Source: Thalassolituus maritimus (GTDB lineage Bacteria > Pseudomonadota > Gammaproteobacteria > Pseudomonadales > Oceanobacteraceae). From it: 64,000 nt of DNA. The position numbers and the translations under genes were made by a program. The stretch's first letter is position 1. Each line of letters starts with the position of its first letter. Where the stretch lies: NCBI GenBank assembly GCA_913019975.1, contig CAJWBH010000001.1:1-64000 (forward strand), read 5' to 3'. Shown one piece after another: positions 34,380 through 44,649 of the stretch. The notes beneath the pieces were generated by a model. It was not told the DNA's origin, ran no database searches, and worked only from the letters and a program-made list of their open reading frames with translations.

Positions 34380-36768
34380 CTTGAACCGGCTTCAGTTCAA
34401 ATCTGAATAGAACCCGGGCCAACGTCCCCTGAGAGTCGATAACAATGACTTCCTGCTCTCCGGGCTCTGTGAGCTTGATTCTGAATAACCCGGAATCGTC
34501 GGCATCGGAGTGGTACACGCCATTGAGATACAGAGCTTTGTTCCCCATCCCTCCCAGGGTATTCAGTAGCAGTTCCTGAGTCTTTTTAAAACTGGCGGGC
34601 ATCAGTGTCTGGCCGTCTTCTATACCAATAATACGAAGCGGCGCAGTAGCTAATGAGGGTGGTTGGCAACTGGAGCGACCTACTGGAAGTTGTTCTGAGC
34701 GTCTGAGGTGCGGCGCTATCCAGGGTTCCAGGTTACCGGGCCAGACAGCGAGTGTTCTGGTTTCATATCCGGTTTCGCCATTGAGGTCAGTGCAATCCAT
34801 ACCTAGCATCTGCCCATGACTGTCCAGCCTGATTGTGAGAATACCCGGAGCGGTGCCGTCAGCATCCATATCGCGTAATGTCGGAGGTATCTGATCACGG
34901 ATCAGAGTCGCGGTATGCGCCCGATGACAGTGGCCCGCCGGCGTTTCGCTGGCCAATTTTCCCGTTGGCCAGCATATGGTTTTGGTTGTCACATCCGCGG
35001 GTTGTGGAGGCCAGTCAGGGGAAGGGGCCAGGCGTTGCTGCAGGCGGAATAATAGTGGAAGAGCTGTGACGGCGCCGTATTGACCGGGGCTGGGCGTGCC
35101 GTCCGGGCGGCCAAACCAGACGACCATAGTGTATTGGGGCGTGACGCCCACCGCCCATGCATCACGGTAGCCGTAGCTGGTTCCAGTTTTCCAGGCCATC
35201 TGGGGGTGGCTACTCATCACTGCAGAACTGCGAATGCGTCCCGGGCGAGGCTGGCGCAGCATGTTAAGAGTTACCCAGGAAGCTTCAGGGCTCAGTAGCC
35301 AGCGTTTATCCTGATGCGTCGCTTCGGGCTCGGGGGCCTGAGGGTTAATCAGCTTCAGGGGCTGTACCTCTCCGCCGTTTGCCAGACCTGAATACAGGGT
35401 CGCTAATTTCCAGGCGCTGAAACCACCACCTCCCAAAGCCAGTGCAAGACTGGGTTTTCCATCACCGGGAACAACATAGGGCGTTCCGGCATTTTCCAGT
35501 GATGCTGAGAAAGATGCCGGGCCCAACGCTTCAAGAACCTGTACTGCAGGTAAGTTGAGTGACTGCCGTAGCGCCGTGGTGGCGTCGACGGGCCCGCTGA
35601 ACGAATGAGCGAAATTCTCTGGTTGATAGCTGCGTAGATGTCGCGGAACGTCCCGCAACAGGCTGGCACTGTGGATCAAACCCTGTTCCATGGCCAATCC
35701 ATAAATAAAGGGTTTGAGCGTTGAACCGGGAGATCGTGTTGCCTGAATCATATCGACGTGGGCGAAGCGGCTGTTGTCGGTAAAGTCGGCGGAGCCGAGG
35801 TAGGCTTTCACGCTGCGTTCATGATTATCGACCAACAGAATTGCCGCGGATTGATGCTCAGGAAAACGCTGAATTTCTTCCGCCAGCAGTGCCTGTAATT
35901 CGTGTTGCAGTTCACCGTCCAGCGTTGTCTTGATGACTGCATCATCGGGGTAATCGTCCACCAGTTGGCGACTTAACAGAGGCGCGAGCTGAGGTGTTGA
36001 TAAAGGCAGGGCAATGATATTTTCAAGTTGAGCATAATGAAGTTGCTCCTGTGTGATCTGTCCTTGCAAAAAAAGACGCTGGAGAACTTTATCGCGGGCT
36101 GCTTTGGCTCGTTGCGGGTGACGATCGGGCCTCAGACGGGAAGGCGCCTGGGGCAGCACCGCTAGCAAGGCGCTCTCAGCCAGACTCAGCTGGTCGGCGG
36201 ATTTACCAAGGTACATCTGGCTTGCCGCCGCGACCCCTTCAATCACACCGCCCATGGGGGCGTAATTCAGATAAAGTGTGAGAATTTCTTCTTTGCTGTA
36301 ATGCCACTCCAGCTGTAAAGCTCTGAGCATTTGCTTAAATTTTCCACCGATGCTGCGATCGTGTGGAGACAGTCTTCGTGCGACCTGCATTGTAATCGTT
36401 GAACCACCGGAGACGATGCAGTCACACTGAGCATTCTGGATGGCTGCTCTTACCAGAGAGATCGGGTTAATACCCGGGTGATAATAAAACCAGCGATCTT
36501 CGTAACTGAGTAAGGTATTCAGATAATCGGGTGATACCTTATCCGGGGAGGTCGGGTAGCGCCACACTCCATTTTTATCGGGAAAGGCTCGTAAGATCTG
36601 ATTATTTCTGTCGGTCACGACCTGAGTAAAGCCCTCGCCTGACGTTGCCGGGTCGGGTATTGGGAACAGCAGATCAAGAAGTAACGGAACGCCAATAAAA
36701 ACAGCAAGAAAGAGGGAGACCCTCTTTCTTGCAGATAAATACAAGGCGTTTTTCGCTCTTCTTAACAT
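34366..36768 (-). CDS. pbpC: Penicillin-binding protein 1C
   Basis: An 800-residue bifunctional class A PBP. After one membrane anchor (VSLFLAVFIGVPLLLDLLF) come the glycosyltransferase motifs (EDRWFYYHPGINP, GGSTITMQVARRL, LAESALLAVLPQAPS), the transpeptidase SPGSTLKPF (SxxK), SLN and KTGTS, and a C-terminal BiPBP_C domain (about 700-795). ATG 36768 lies one base after the yfhM stop (TAGGATG), so translation is probably coupled. PbpC is typically encoded with the YfhM alpha-2-macroglobulin, thought to guard the cell when the wall is breached. Confidence 0.93.
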   Translation of the reverse strand: MLRRAKNALYLSARKRVSLFLAVFIGVPLLLDLLFPIPDPATSGEGFTQVVTDRNNQILRAFPDKNGVWRYPTSPDKVSPDYLNTLLSYEDRWFYYHPGINPISLVRAAIQNAQCDCIVSGGSTITMQVARRLSPHDRSIGGKFKQMLRALQLEWHYSKEEILTLYLNYAPMGGVIEGVAAASQMYLGKSADQLSLAESALLAVLPQAPSRLRPDRHPQRAKAARDKVLQRLFLQGQITQEQLHYAQLENIIALPLSTPQLAPLLSRQLVDDYPDDAVIKTTLDGELQHELQALLAEEIQRFPEHQSAAILLVDNHERSVKAYLGSADFTDNSRFAHVDMIQATRSPGSTLKPFIYGLAMEQGLIHSASLLRDVPRHLRSYQPENFAHSFSGPVDATTALRQSLNLPAVQVLEALGPASFSASLENAGTPYVVPGDGKPSLALALGGGGFSAWKLATLYSGLANGGEVQPLKLINPQAPEPEATHQDKRWLLSPEASWVTLNMLRQPRPGRIRSSAVMSSHPQMAWKTGTSYGYRDAWAVGVTPQYTMVVWFGRPDGTPSPGQYGAVTALPLLFRLQQRLAPSPDWPPQPADVTTKTICWPTGKLASETPAGHCHRAHTATLIRDQIPPTLRDMDADGTAPGILTIRLDSHGQMLGMDCTDLNGETGYETRTLAVWPGNLEPWIAPHLRRSEQLPVGRSSCQPPSLATAPLRIIGIEDGQTLMPASFKKTQELLLNTLGGMGNKALYLNGVYHSDADDSGLFRIKLTEPGEQEVIVIDSQGTLARVLFRFELKPVQANAH

Positions 36769-36769
36769 C

Positions 36770-39700
36770 CTAGCGCGGCTGAACGACCAGCTCCTCAATG
36801 GTGCTGCCAACGGCGCGAACCTCCGGGTCGTACATGTCTTCAAGGAGCGGATTCGGGACTTTGTAAGTGCCCGGTGTCACTGCCCGTGCGATGTAATACA
36901 TGCGCGCAGGACGCGTACCATAGTAGCGGCTACCACCGGTGCGAAGTGCCGCGACATAGCGGTCATCACGGAACTCTTCGTGAACCACGCCTGCACTCTG
37001 TAGGTGCTGACCAATCTTCTCACCATCGATAATAATGTCGGACAGTTTTGTACTGTCGGGCAGGTTCTGGTTTTCGATCTCCAGACCCGCGGGAAGAAGG
37101 TCGACCATCAGCAGGTCAGGGCGATACTTTTTCGAGTAAACCAGCAGCTCAACAATAACCATGTCTCCGGTATTCATGGTTAAAGTATTATCCGTACCGA
37201 TTTTCTCTCCCTCCATGTTCCAGTAATTGCGGGTTACGCTGACATCGCCGGACGATTGTTTTTCCGGAGGCGTGGCCCCGTATCCTTGATAGGTCAGCGC
37301 CGCATAGAGATTTTTATCGCCGATATTGGTGAGGCTGAGGTCGGTAGCATCTTTTCCCCGTAATACTAGCCGTGTAGGCTCAGTGCCGGTCAGTGTCTGC
37401 TCTTTCCCGGCGCTCAGCAGCATCAGTTCCCACTTCTCGCCAGTGTGCTTCTGTTGTTCATCTGCCAGCTGCACGATGGCAATCTGCTCTTGCGTGCTCA
37501 GGTAGCGGCGGCTGCGTATCGCTTCTGCTACTTCGGACGTTAATTTAACAGGGCGGGCCTTATCCAGGTCGTATTTCCAGATCAGTCGGGCCTGTTGAGC
37601 TTTGTCGCGCAGTTCTGAGCCGTAATCACCGATGTATGGACGTATCGGCTGTTGTCTTTGAGATTGGTGGTAAAGCTCAGTTGCAAGGCGATTGTCTCCC
37701 TGTAGTTTTGCAGCGATTGCCAGATGCAACAGTGCCAGACCACCTGCATTCTCAGGCACGTAGGCCGCGGTCGTCCGGATATCCGCCAGTGACGCTATGT
37801 TGTGCTGCGCGAGAATAAAGTGTGCGAAGGCCTGATAGGTAAAGCGGTAAAGGTCGACGTCTTCGGCCCAGAGTTCGCGCAGCTGTGCCTTGTTACGCGA
37901 ATATTCCCGAAGTCGAATCAATACTTTGCCCAAAACATCGTTATCAACCTGATAGCCCGCAGCCTGCACATCCGTCATAAACTGAGCAACGTAAGCCGCC
38001 AGCCAGTGCTGTTCGTCTGCATCTTCACGACGCCACAGACCAAATCCTCCATTTGGTTTCTGCCGTGTAGCGATGCGGGCAAGGCCACTGGCTATGGCAT
38101 TGGCTCGGGTTAATTCACCGTCTATCGAGTCTTTCAGGCGCATGATCTGTTCGTCGCTTGCATAGAGCCATGGATAGGTTGAGCTGGTGGTTTGTTCGAC
38201 GCAACCGTATGGGTAACGCAGCAGACGAGCCATGCGCTCTTCAGCATTCAGGTTTTCGGAGCTGCTTGCAGACACCGCGGCAACAATCGAATCACTCAGC
38301 CAGCCCGAGGATACGTCAGAGTTCATTGTCAGTAATGCGCCCGTTTCGAGTACATCGTATTCGCGGAAGGTCTGGGCCGGATACGGATATCGACTCTGAA
38401 GTCCCCACTCACGATCAATCACTATTTTGCCCTGATGCCAGACCTCTGTACGGAAGACAATGCGCCCGGCACCTGTTGCGGTGAAGGGGAAGAGCAGTGT
38501 AGAGCGCTGTTGTTCCTGCAACGAAAGTGTTTGCGTCAGTGCGTCGGCCTGCACCGGCCCCGAGGCTGACAGAGTGACCTCGAAATCGCTGCCTGCACCT
38601 GTCATATTCGTGATATCCAGTGCAACGCTGGATGTATCCCCAGCGCCGATAAATCTGGGCAGAGATAACTGTGTTACAACTGGCGCGGCCACCGTCACTT
38701 CTTTATCCGAGCTGCCGACTCTGCTCTCATCAAAGGCCAATGCCATCAGGCGAATCTGACCATTGAAGTCGGGCATGGAGACAGGGATAACGGCCTGTCC
38801 GTTTTCTACGTTTACCATGCCACTGAACAGGGAGATGATCTGAATCTCTGAACGTGCGAGATCACCACCGCGAGCCAGGTCTGCATCACCACCGTAGCGG
38901 ATTTCTCCAGTGCGGTTATTGTTCAGGTCGATGAGCTTTCCGTACATGTCCTTTGCATCAACCGAGAAGCGGCGTGGGCCGAAGAAAAACTCGAAAGGCT
39001 CGGGTGTTTTAAAGCGGCTGATTGACAGAATGCCGCTATCGACGGCTGCCAGAGTCACCCAGGCGCGGCTCACTGGTTTCTCCGATGATATGTCGAGTGT
39101 GACCTGCTCTGTTTTCGCGGGCAGCCATTTCTCTGGTGTCTGAATTTCAATGTTCAGTCGTTCAGATTCTCTGTTGAGCGGCAGGTGAATCAATCCAACC
39201 GAGCGTGTAGGGGTGATTCTTTGTTGAGCGTCAGAGGGCTGTAAGTGGATGACTGACACATAGATGTCATGGCGCTGCCAGTCTTTGCTGACTGGAATAT
39301 CCACCCAGCCGCCTTCTGCAGGAATATCGGCTTCCGTACGGAAGAGTAACTGGTCAGCTTCAATCAGCACCAGCGAGCGGCCGGCTGCGGGTGGTGTGAT
39401 TTTCAGACGTGCGTTGTCACCGGCATTGTAACTTTCTTTATCGAAAGCGAGGCTGACCTGGTCCGGGCGTGCTGCCTGCTCCTGTGACTGCCAGTACCAG
39501 CGATGGCCAGCGTTAAAGTAAACGCGTGTACTCAGATTTGTATTGGTGTCGCGAATTTCGAGAAGGTATTCGCCCCACTGTACAGGTACCTGAACCGTCA
39601 CCGGACCTTCACTATTGGTGGTTACTGGCAGACTCAGTTCGCGCACATTACGACGCTGCTCTTCGTAATGCCAGCCGCGGTTGTCGTCTCGCTTCCAGCG

Positions 39701-41758
39701 GGTTTCCAAAGTGATATTTGTCAGCGTCATCTCCAGTGATGTGCTGTCAACCAGTTCACCTTTACTGTTGGTGCTGATCAGTTCAAAGCTGGCGGGGGCG
39801 TTGGTGTTCGCTCTGTCTTTAAAAAGCGGGCGAATGCCGACAAGTTGCCCCTCTGGCACGATGCTTACGGTATGAGAGCGGACAACCGGGCGGCCTCCGC
39901 TTTCAAAAAGGCTGCCGGTGATTTTGAGGGCCAGTGGCACACGGGCCTCTTTCCAGGTGATTGCAGGGTGCAGTGTCAGCTCGCCCTTATCGCTTAATCT
40001 GGTTTCCCGCGCTGGCAGAGACTGAATCCAGTCGTCCTGCTTCGGATCTCCAAAATGGAATTCGGGCCATTGCTGAAATGGATGCGCCGTCGGACGTAAA
40101 CTGAAATCGGCTTCAAAGTTGTTGCCGGCTGCCGGAGCGCCATACAGGTAGCTGCCGAGCACATCAATTTTTATCGGATCTTGTGTACTGAATACCGCGG
40201 ATTTCTGATCGGGATTCCACTCCAGTTTCATGCGTTCTGGCATAAAATCTTCGACCTGAAAGTTATACCGGTGGGTGCTGCCATTCGGTTCTGTGACGTT
40301 AAAGCTCCACTGGCCCGTCGGGGCGTCGTCGGCCAGTGTCGTAGAAAATTCATAGACACCGGGAACCGTGCTGCGCCAGGTCACTTTATCGCTGCGGGTT
40401 CCATCAGGTCGGCGTAGGTAATAGGTCAGAAGACTGTCTGGTTGGGCTTTGCCATCGGCATCACGATAAAGCCCGTTGATGTATACGGTATCACCGCCGC
40501 GGTACAGGTCTCGTGGGCCGTACATGAATAGCTCGGTGTCGCGGTAGGGGCGGGTGCCGGAATCGAAGTCCGACATGTCCAGTGAGGCACTGTTGAGGTG
40601 CATCAGAGTCACCGCATCTTCGTCACGTGCGATCAGAATGGTGTTGTAAAAATCCTTCCGCGGATACTGAACGTATCCTTTGCTACCGCTCGAAAGTGTT
40701 GTCACCTTGGGCTCCTGGCTGCGATAGCCAGCCATCACGGTGAGTTCAACGTTGGATTTGCTGGCCCCTGAGTTGAGGTCCCTTGTGAAAATTCCGATAT
40801 TCTTTCTGTACTCGCGGATATGCAGACCGATGTCGCTGACGGTAAACCAGGTGGTCGACAGCTTGGACTTGAATTGACCCGGTATCGTCATGACCGCGAG
40901 GTAGACTGCTTGTTGTTTCAGGGCATCAATCGATGCCAGCGGCAGATTCACTTTGCGCAGACGGTTTCTGTCACTCGTCAGAGCGATACGGCCATCGTAA
41001 ACAAAGTCAGAGAACTCGTTCATATCCTCAAGTCGATAGATGTGCTCAAGGGCGTCAGATGATTTCCAGAGCAGCATCTGTCGCAGGGCTTCATTGTCAT
41101 TGCGAACCCGGAAGAAACTGACGTTAACTTCGCTGGCGTTCATAACGTTGACAGGAAGACCAACGCTCAGGTCGGTGGTCAGGTAGTGGCCGTCGCTGGC
41201 AAACGTGGCTGACGGTGGCGCTGGGGGTAAGGTCACGCTGGCGCTATCTCCCTCCTTCAGGACAGTGCCGTTACGTGCTTTTAGGCCTTTGCTAACCATC
41301 ACCTTGTAGGTGCGCTCGGGCTCTGGATCCGCGAGGTAAAGGGTCAGGCCGTCATCAGAGAGAATCCAGGCGGGCGTTTCTCCGCTGATGTGTACGTAAT
41401 TCTGAAAAGGCTGATTGCTGCTCAGCGGCGCTGAAAAGCGAATGCCTACCGTCATTCCACCGTCGTAACTGGTTTCGTTTACTGAGGCGATTGTCAGTGG
41501 GATATCAGCGTACATCGCATCGTTGATCGGGGGAGGCGTGCTGGCGCTCTGTGTTTCTTTAACAACAGATGTTTGTGACGGCGCGCTTTCGGTTTTAGTA
41601 CTTTCTGAACCAGAGCTTGCGCCTTCCTCTGGTTGGCAGCCGGCCTGGAAGGTACTGAATACAGCAAGAGAAAGCAGAAAGGCGGTTGAGCGCGCAAGTG
41701 AAGCCTTGCGGTGCGAGCAACGGTGTTTGGCGAACGGCCTGGTAAATATCTTAAGCAT
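36770..41758 (-). CDS. yfhM: Bacterial alpha-2-macroglobulin YfhM-like lipoprotein
   Basis: A 1662-residue periplasmic protease trap, about the length of E. coli YfhM. The N-terminus has a hydrophobic segment ending FQAGC, a slightly unusual lipobox, so it is probably anchored as a lipoprotein. MG-type beta domains fill the first half (for example ELFMYGPRDLYRGGDTVYI near residue 405). The thioester motif is intact: YPYGCVEQTTS near residue 1190, and the C-terminal macroglobulin domain follows. It traps attacking proteases through the reactive thioester. It is the first gene of the yfhM-pbpC pair. Confidence 0.93.
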   Translation of the reverse strand: MLKIFTRPFAKHRCSHRKASLARSTAFLLSLAVFSTFQAGCQPEEGASSGSESTKTESAPSQTSVVKETQSASTPPPINDAMYADIPLTIASVNETSYDGGMTVGIRFSAPLSSNQPFQNYVHISGETPAWILSDDGLTLYLADPEPERTYKVMVSKGLKARNGTVLKEGDSASVTLPPAPPSATFASDGHYLTTDLSVGLPVNVMNASEVNVSFFRVRNDNEALRQMLLWKSSDALEHIYRLEDMNEFSDFVYDGRIALTSDRNRLRKVNLPLASIDALKQQAVYLAVMTIPGQFKSKLSTTWFTVSDIGLHIREYRKNIGIFTRDLNSGASKSNVELTVMAGYRSQEPKVTTLSSGSKGYVQYPRKDFYNTILIARDEDAVTLMHLNSASLDMSDFDSGTRPYRDTELFMYGPRDLYRGGDTVYINGLYRDADGKAQPDSLLTYYLRRPDGTRSDKVTWRSTVPGVYEFSTTLADDAPTGQWSFNVTEPNGSTHRYNFQVEDFMPERMKLEWNPDQKSAVFSTQDPIKIDVLGSYLYGAPAAGNNFEADFSLRPTAHPFQQWPEFHFGDPKQDDWIQSLPARETRLSDKGELTLHPAITWKEARVPLALKITGSLFESGGRPVVRSHTVSIVPEGQLVGIRPLFKDRANTNAPASFELISTNSKGELVDSTSLEMTLTNITLETRWKRDDNRGWHYEEQRRNVRELSLPVTTNSEGPVTVQVPVQWGEYLLEIRDTNTNLSTRVYFNAGHRWYWQSQEQAARPDQVSLAFDKESYNAGDNARLKITPPAAGRSLVLIEADQLLFRTEADIPAEGGWVDIPVSKDWQRHDIYVSVIHLQPSDAQQRITPTRSVGLIHLPLNRESERLNIEIQTPEKWLPAKTEQVTLDISSEKPVSRAWVTLAAVDSGILSISRFKTPEPFEFFFGPRRFSVDAKDMYGKLIDLNNNRTGEIRYGGDADLARGGDLARSEIQIISLFSGMVNVENGQAVIPVSMPDFNGQIRLMALAFDESRVGSSDKEVTVAAPVVTQLSLPRFIGAGDTSSVALDITNMTGAGSDFEVTLSASGPVQADALTQTLSLQEQQRSTLLFPFTATGAGRIVFRTEVWHQGKIVIDREWGLQSRYPYPAQTFREYDVLETGALLTMNSDVSSGWLSDSIVAAVSASSSENLNAEERMARLLRYPYGCVEQTTSSTYPWLYASDEQIMRLKDSIDGELTRANAIASGLARIATRQKPNGGFGLWRREDADEQHWLAAYVAQFMTDVQAAGYQVDNDVLGKVLIRLREYSRNKAQLRELWAEDVDLYRFTYQAFAHFILAQHNIASLADIRTTAAYVPENAGGLALLHLAIAAKLQGDNRLATELYHQSQRQQPIRPYIGDYGSELRDKAQQARLIWKYDLDKARPVKLTSEVAEAIRSRRYLSTQEQIAIVQLADEQQKHTGEKWELMLLSAGKEQTLTGTEPTRLVLRGKDATDLSLTNIGDKNLYAALTYQGYGATPPEKQSSGDVSVTRNYWNMEGEKIGTDNTLTMNTGDMVIVELLVYSKKYRPDLLMVDLLPAGLEIENQNLPDSTKLSDIIIDGEKIGQHLQSAGVVHEEFRDDRYVAALRTGGSRYYGTRPARMYYIARAVTPGTYKVPNPLLEDMYDPEVRAVGSTIEELVVQPR

Positions 41759-42002
41759 CCCTGATCCCTTGTTATTGATCGAGCAGCCGGAAGGAGACTG
41801 CTATGACATCGCGATTCTCCGATTGTACTCATAATTCTTTTCAATCGTGAGATTTCTGGAGGCGTTACTTCGGCGGCCTGCTGGCGTTATTGCTCACAAT
41901 CAGTACAATATGCCCCCTTGAATTTTTGCCCCGGCGCTGTCACCACCCTGTACCAAAGTACGGGCAGACAGGTAGAAGCGTCGTTTATCTCTGGAGAAGC
42001 GC

Positions 42003-43220
42003 ATGTCAGACATCAAGAAAGTCGTACTGGCGTATTCCGGTGGTCTCGATACCTCCGTAATCGCTAAGTGGCTGCAAACGGAATACAACTGTGAAGTCGT
42101 TACTTTTACCGCTGACCTGGGTCAGGGTGAAGAAGTAGAACCAGCTCGTGCGAAAGCCGAAGCTCTGGGCATCAAAGAAATCTACATCGACGACCTGCGT
42201 GAAGAGTTTGCCCGCGACTTCGTTTTCCCGATGTTCCGCGCTAACACCATCTATGAAGGTGAATACCTGCTGGGTACTTCTATTGCACGTCCTCTGATTT
42301 CTAAGCGTCTGATCGAGATCGCGAACGAAACAGGTGCTGACGCGATTGCTCACGGTGCGACCGGTAAAGGTAATGACCAGGTACGTTTCGAGCTGGGTGC
42401 CTACGCACTGAAGCCAGGCGTTAAAGTGATCGCGCCATGGCGTGAGTGGGATCTGAACTCCCGTGAAAAGCTGATGGCTTACTGTGATGAGCACAACATC
42501 CACGTAGAGAAGAAGAAAGGTAAGAAGTCTCCATACTCTATGGATGCCAACCTGCTACACATTTCTTACGAAGGTGATCTGATCGAAGATCCATGGGCAG
42601 AGCCAGAAGAAGACATGTGGCTGTGGTCTGTCTCGCCTGAGAATGCGCCAGACGAAGCAACATACCTGAACATCACTTTCAAGAACGGTGACCCGGTGGC
42701 TATCGATGGTGTCGACAAGTCTCCTGCGACCATCATGGAAGAGCTGAACAAGCTGGCAGGCGCTAACGGTATTGGCCGTGTCGACATCGTTGAAAACCGC
42801 TATGTCGGTATGAAAGCTCGTGGTTGTTACGAGACTCCGGCAGGTACTGTTTTGCTGAAAGCACACCGTGCGATCGAATCTATCACTCTGGACCGTGAAG
42901 CGGCTCACCTGAAAGATTCTCTGATGCCTAAGTACGCTGAGTTAATCTACAACGGTTACTGGTGGTCGCCAGAGCGTAAGATGCTGCAGGCTGCCATCGA
43001 TGAGACTCAGTCCGTTGTAAATGGTGAAGTTCGCCTGAAGCTGTATAAAGGCAATGTGATTGTGGTTGGCCGTAAGTCTGAAGACTCACTGTTTGACGAA
43101 GCGATCGCTACCTTCGAAGACGATGCAGGTGCGTACGATCAGAAAGACGCGGAAGGCTTTATTAAGCTGAACGCTTTGCGCCTGCGCACGGCTGCTAAGA
43201 AAGGTCGCGACCTGCTGTAA
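42003..43220 (+). CDS. argG: Argininosuccinate synthase
   Basis: A 405-residue enzyme of the usual length. The ATP pyrophosphatase loop [18 protein letters not shown] is at the N-terminus, with [12 protein letters not shown] near residue 118 and [15 protein letters not shown] near residue 178. It joins citrulline and aspartate in arginine synthesis. Single gene with its own terminator; base use (many gaa, cgt, ctg codons) suggests strong expression. Upstream 41759-42002 must hold its promoter; a possible -10 TACAAT lies near 41904, and I could not assign an ArgR box. Confidence 0.97.
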   Translation: MSDIKKVVLAYSGGLDTSVIAKWLQTEYNCEVVTFTADLGQGEEVEPARAKAEALGIKEIYIDDLREEFARDFVFPMFRANTIYEGEYLLGTSIARPLISKRLIEIANETGADAIAHGATGKGNDQVRFELGAYALKPGVKVIAPWREWDLNSREKLMAYCDEHNIHVEKKKGKKSPYSMDANLLHISYEGDLIEDPWAEPEEDMWLWSVSPENAPDEATYLNITFKNGDPVAIDGVDKSPATIMEELNKLAGANGIGRVDIVENRYVGMKARGCYETPAGTVLLKAHRAIESITLDREAAHLKDSLMPKYAELIYNGYWWSPERKMLQAAIDETQSVVNGEVRLKLYKGNVIVVGRKSEDSLFDEAIATFEDDAGAYDQKDAEGFIKLNALRLRTAAKKGRDLL

Positions 43221-43252
43221 GCTTTTTGCAGTAAGAAACGTCCGGAAAAGAG

Positions 43253-43277
43253 AGGCGCTCATTGAGCGCCTTTTTTG
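43253..43277 (+). terminator. Rho-independent terminator of argG
   Basis: An 8-base perfect stem, aggcgctc (43253-43260) and gagcgcct (43264-43271), with an ATT loop and a T6 tract follows the argG stop by 32 bases. Confidence 0.93.
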
Positions 43278-43287
43278 TGTCTGTCAA

Positions 43288-43530
43288 TCAGTGATCCGCG
43301 ACCATATTCATAAACCATGAAATCACCAGTTCAACCCGGTACGGACGTTGATCTGACTTTAACGATGAAATATAGATATCGTTGAGCAGAGGTTCGCTGT
43401 TTGCCTGCTCAAAAACGACCAGTCTCCCATCGTCGATGTGCTGCTGGACCCCATCGGGTATCTTCAGATCCGGCTGTGGGTGGCTGTATGGCAAGACATA
43501 CAGGGAATTCGCTGGGAGTGGTTGATGCCG
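43288..43530 (-). pseudogene. C-terminal remnant of a LysR-type regulator
   Basis: About 80 in-frame residues on the minus strand with no start codon or ribosome binding site. The part VQQHIDDGRLVVFEQANSEP then NDIYISSLKSDQRPYRVELV and ISWFMNMV matches the end of the LysR effector domain (DGRLV, IY, then a final amphipathic helix). The DNA-binding and most of the effector part are absent. A frame break or deletion lies near 43530. Probably non-functional. Confidence 0.45.
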
Positions 43531-43631
43531 TCATGGGTAGATTCCTTTCTATTCGTTGACGGAAACTTACTGGTACAAACCAGATCTCAGGCATATATTG
43601 GAATCAGTCTTTTGAGTATTTAGGAGGTTGT

Positions 43632-43946
43632 ATGCACTTTTCGCTAGTACCAGCGTTGCTGCTACTTCTGAATATCTCTCTTCCCGTTTCCGCTCTACCT
43701 TCCATAGATGGTGCTAAGAACTCCGGCATAGCGGATGCCGGCTCTGCTGCCCTGGTTGTAGAAAACCTCGCTGAAGCGCTGCTGAGCGCATGTGATAACG
43801 GCGCAGATGACGACGAAAAGTCCTCACTTTCAAGCCGCAAGCTATCGGGTGTTATCCTGCCTTCACAGGACGTTCCTTATGGTGTCTCTGCGGCGGTTCA
43901 TTCTCTTGGCCAGTATTCCTTCATACGGGCTCCTCCTTCGCTCTGA
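43632..43946 (+). CDS. Small exported protein of unknown function
   Basis: A 104-residue protein behind a strong taggagg site 4 bases before ATG. The first 21 residues (MHFSLVPALLLLLNISLPVS) are a clear signal peptide with likely cleavage after ALP or VSA. The mature part of about 80 residues is rich in Ala, Ser and Asp (CDNGADDDEKSSLSSRKLSG) with a single Cys and no known motif. It precedes the CBS-domain gene by 73 bases and may share its transcript. Not recognised. Confidence 0.6.
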   Translation: MHFSLVPALLLLLNISLPVSALPSIDGAKNSGIADAGSAALVVENLAEALLSACDNGADDDEKSSLSSRKLSGVILPSQDVPYGVSAAVHSLGQYSFIRAPPSL

Positions 43947-44019
43947 TTCTTCAGACTATTCAATCAAATATTCAAGAATCAGTACGGCACGATAAGTTGC
44001 GGTGCCAGGAGATCGTATT

Positions 44020-44580
44020 ATGAAAAAATTGACCCTATATCCTGTCCAGAAAATTGATGAGTTGGTTCAGCCTGCAGATTTTAAAGAGAAAACTCTGCTT
44101 AGCCCGGCGATGGATTTCTTTACTGATTTCCGGGAGATTGAGCCTATGGTTATTGAGGGACATGTTTCTGCACCTGAAGCTCGTAGCCTGATGATCCGGA
44201 CACACGTCAGGTTGAAGATTGTGGTTGATGCCACCGGGCATTTTGTGGGTGTGGTCTCAGCAGTCGATCTGTCGGAGCAAAATATTATTGCTGAAGCTGC
44301 GGCTTCAGGCGTTCCCCGTGATGAAGTGCAGGTCAGTGATCTGATGACCAGAAAACAGGATCTGCTGGCGCTGAATATTCATGAGGTCAGTTCATCAACG
44401 ATCGGTGACGTGATTGACTTTCTGCAGGACAATTATCAGCAACACTGCCTGGTGATTGATGAGGATACACATCAGATTCGGGGTGTTTTTTCGGCCAGCG
44501 ATATTTCTCGTAAGCTGAGGTTGCCGGTGAATATTCAGGAACAGTCGAGCTTCAGTAAGGTCTTCTCTGCCGTATCCTGA
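44020..44580 (+). CDS. CBS-domain pair protein
   Basis: A 186-residue protein with two CBS motifs (IEGHVSAPEARSLMIRTHVR to GHFVGVVSAVDL, and DLMTRKQDLLALNIHEV to HQIRGVFSASDISRKL) and a short N-terminal stretch. CBS pairs bind adenosine nucleotides and act as sensors. No effector domain is attached. ATG 44020 follows aggag at 8 bases. Partner unknown. Confidence 0.82.
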   Translation: MKKLTLYPVQKIDELVQPADFKEKTLLSPAMDFFTDFREIEPMVIEGHVSAPEARSLMIRTHVRLKIVVDATGHFVGVVSAVDLSEQNIIAEAAASGVPRDEVQVSDLMTRKQDLLALNIHEVSSSTIGDVIDFLQDNYQQHCLVIDEDTHQIRGVFSASDISRKLRLPVNIQEQSSFSKVFSAVS

Positions 44581-44602
44581 CCGGATTCTATCCGGGCAAA
44601 GC

Positions 44603-44633
44603 AAACTGCCGTGTGCTCTAGCGCCGGCAGTTT
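44603..44633. terminator. Bidirectional terminator between convergent genes
   Basis: aaactgccg (44603-44611) pairs with cggcagttt (44625-44633) around a 13-base loop, with T-rich sequence after it on the plus strand. A smaller perfect hairpin (ccggat/atccgg) lies at 44581-44595. They separate the CBS gene from the convergent binding-protein gene. Confidence 0.75.
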
Positions 44634-44649
44634 CTTCGTTGGTAGGTAT

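Noticed and set aside
43490..43530. CMSCH heme-binding-like motif on the minus strand in one frame of the LysR remnant region
   Set aside because: The frame is short, has a stop shortly after, and shows no other cytochrome c features; the neighbouring frame matches LysR better.
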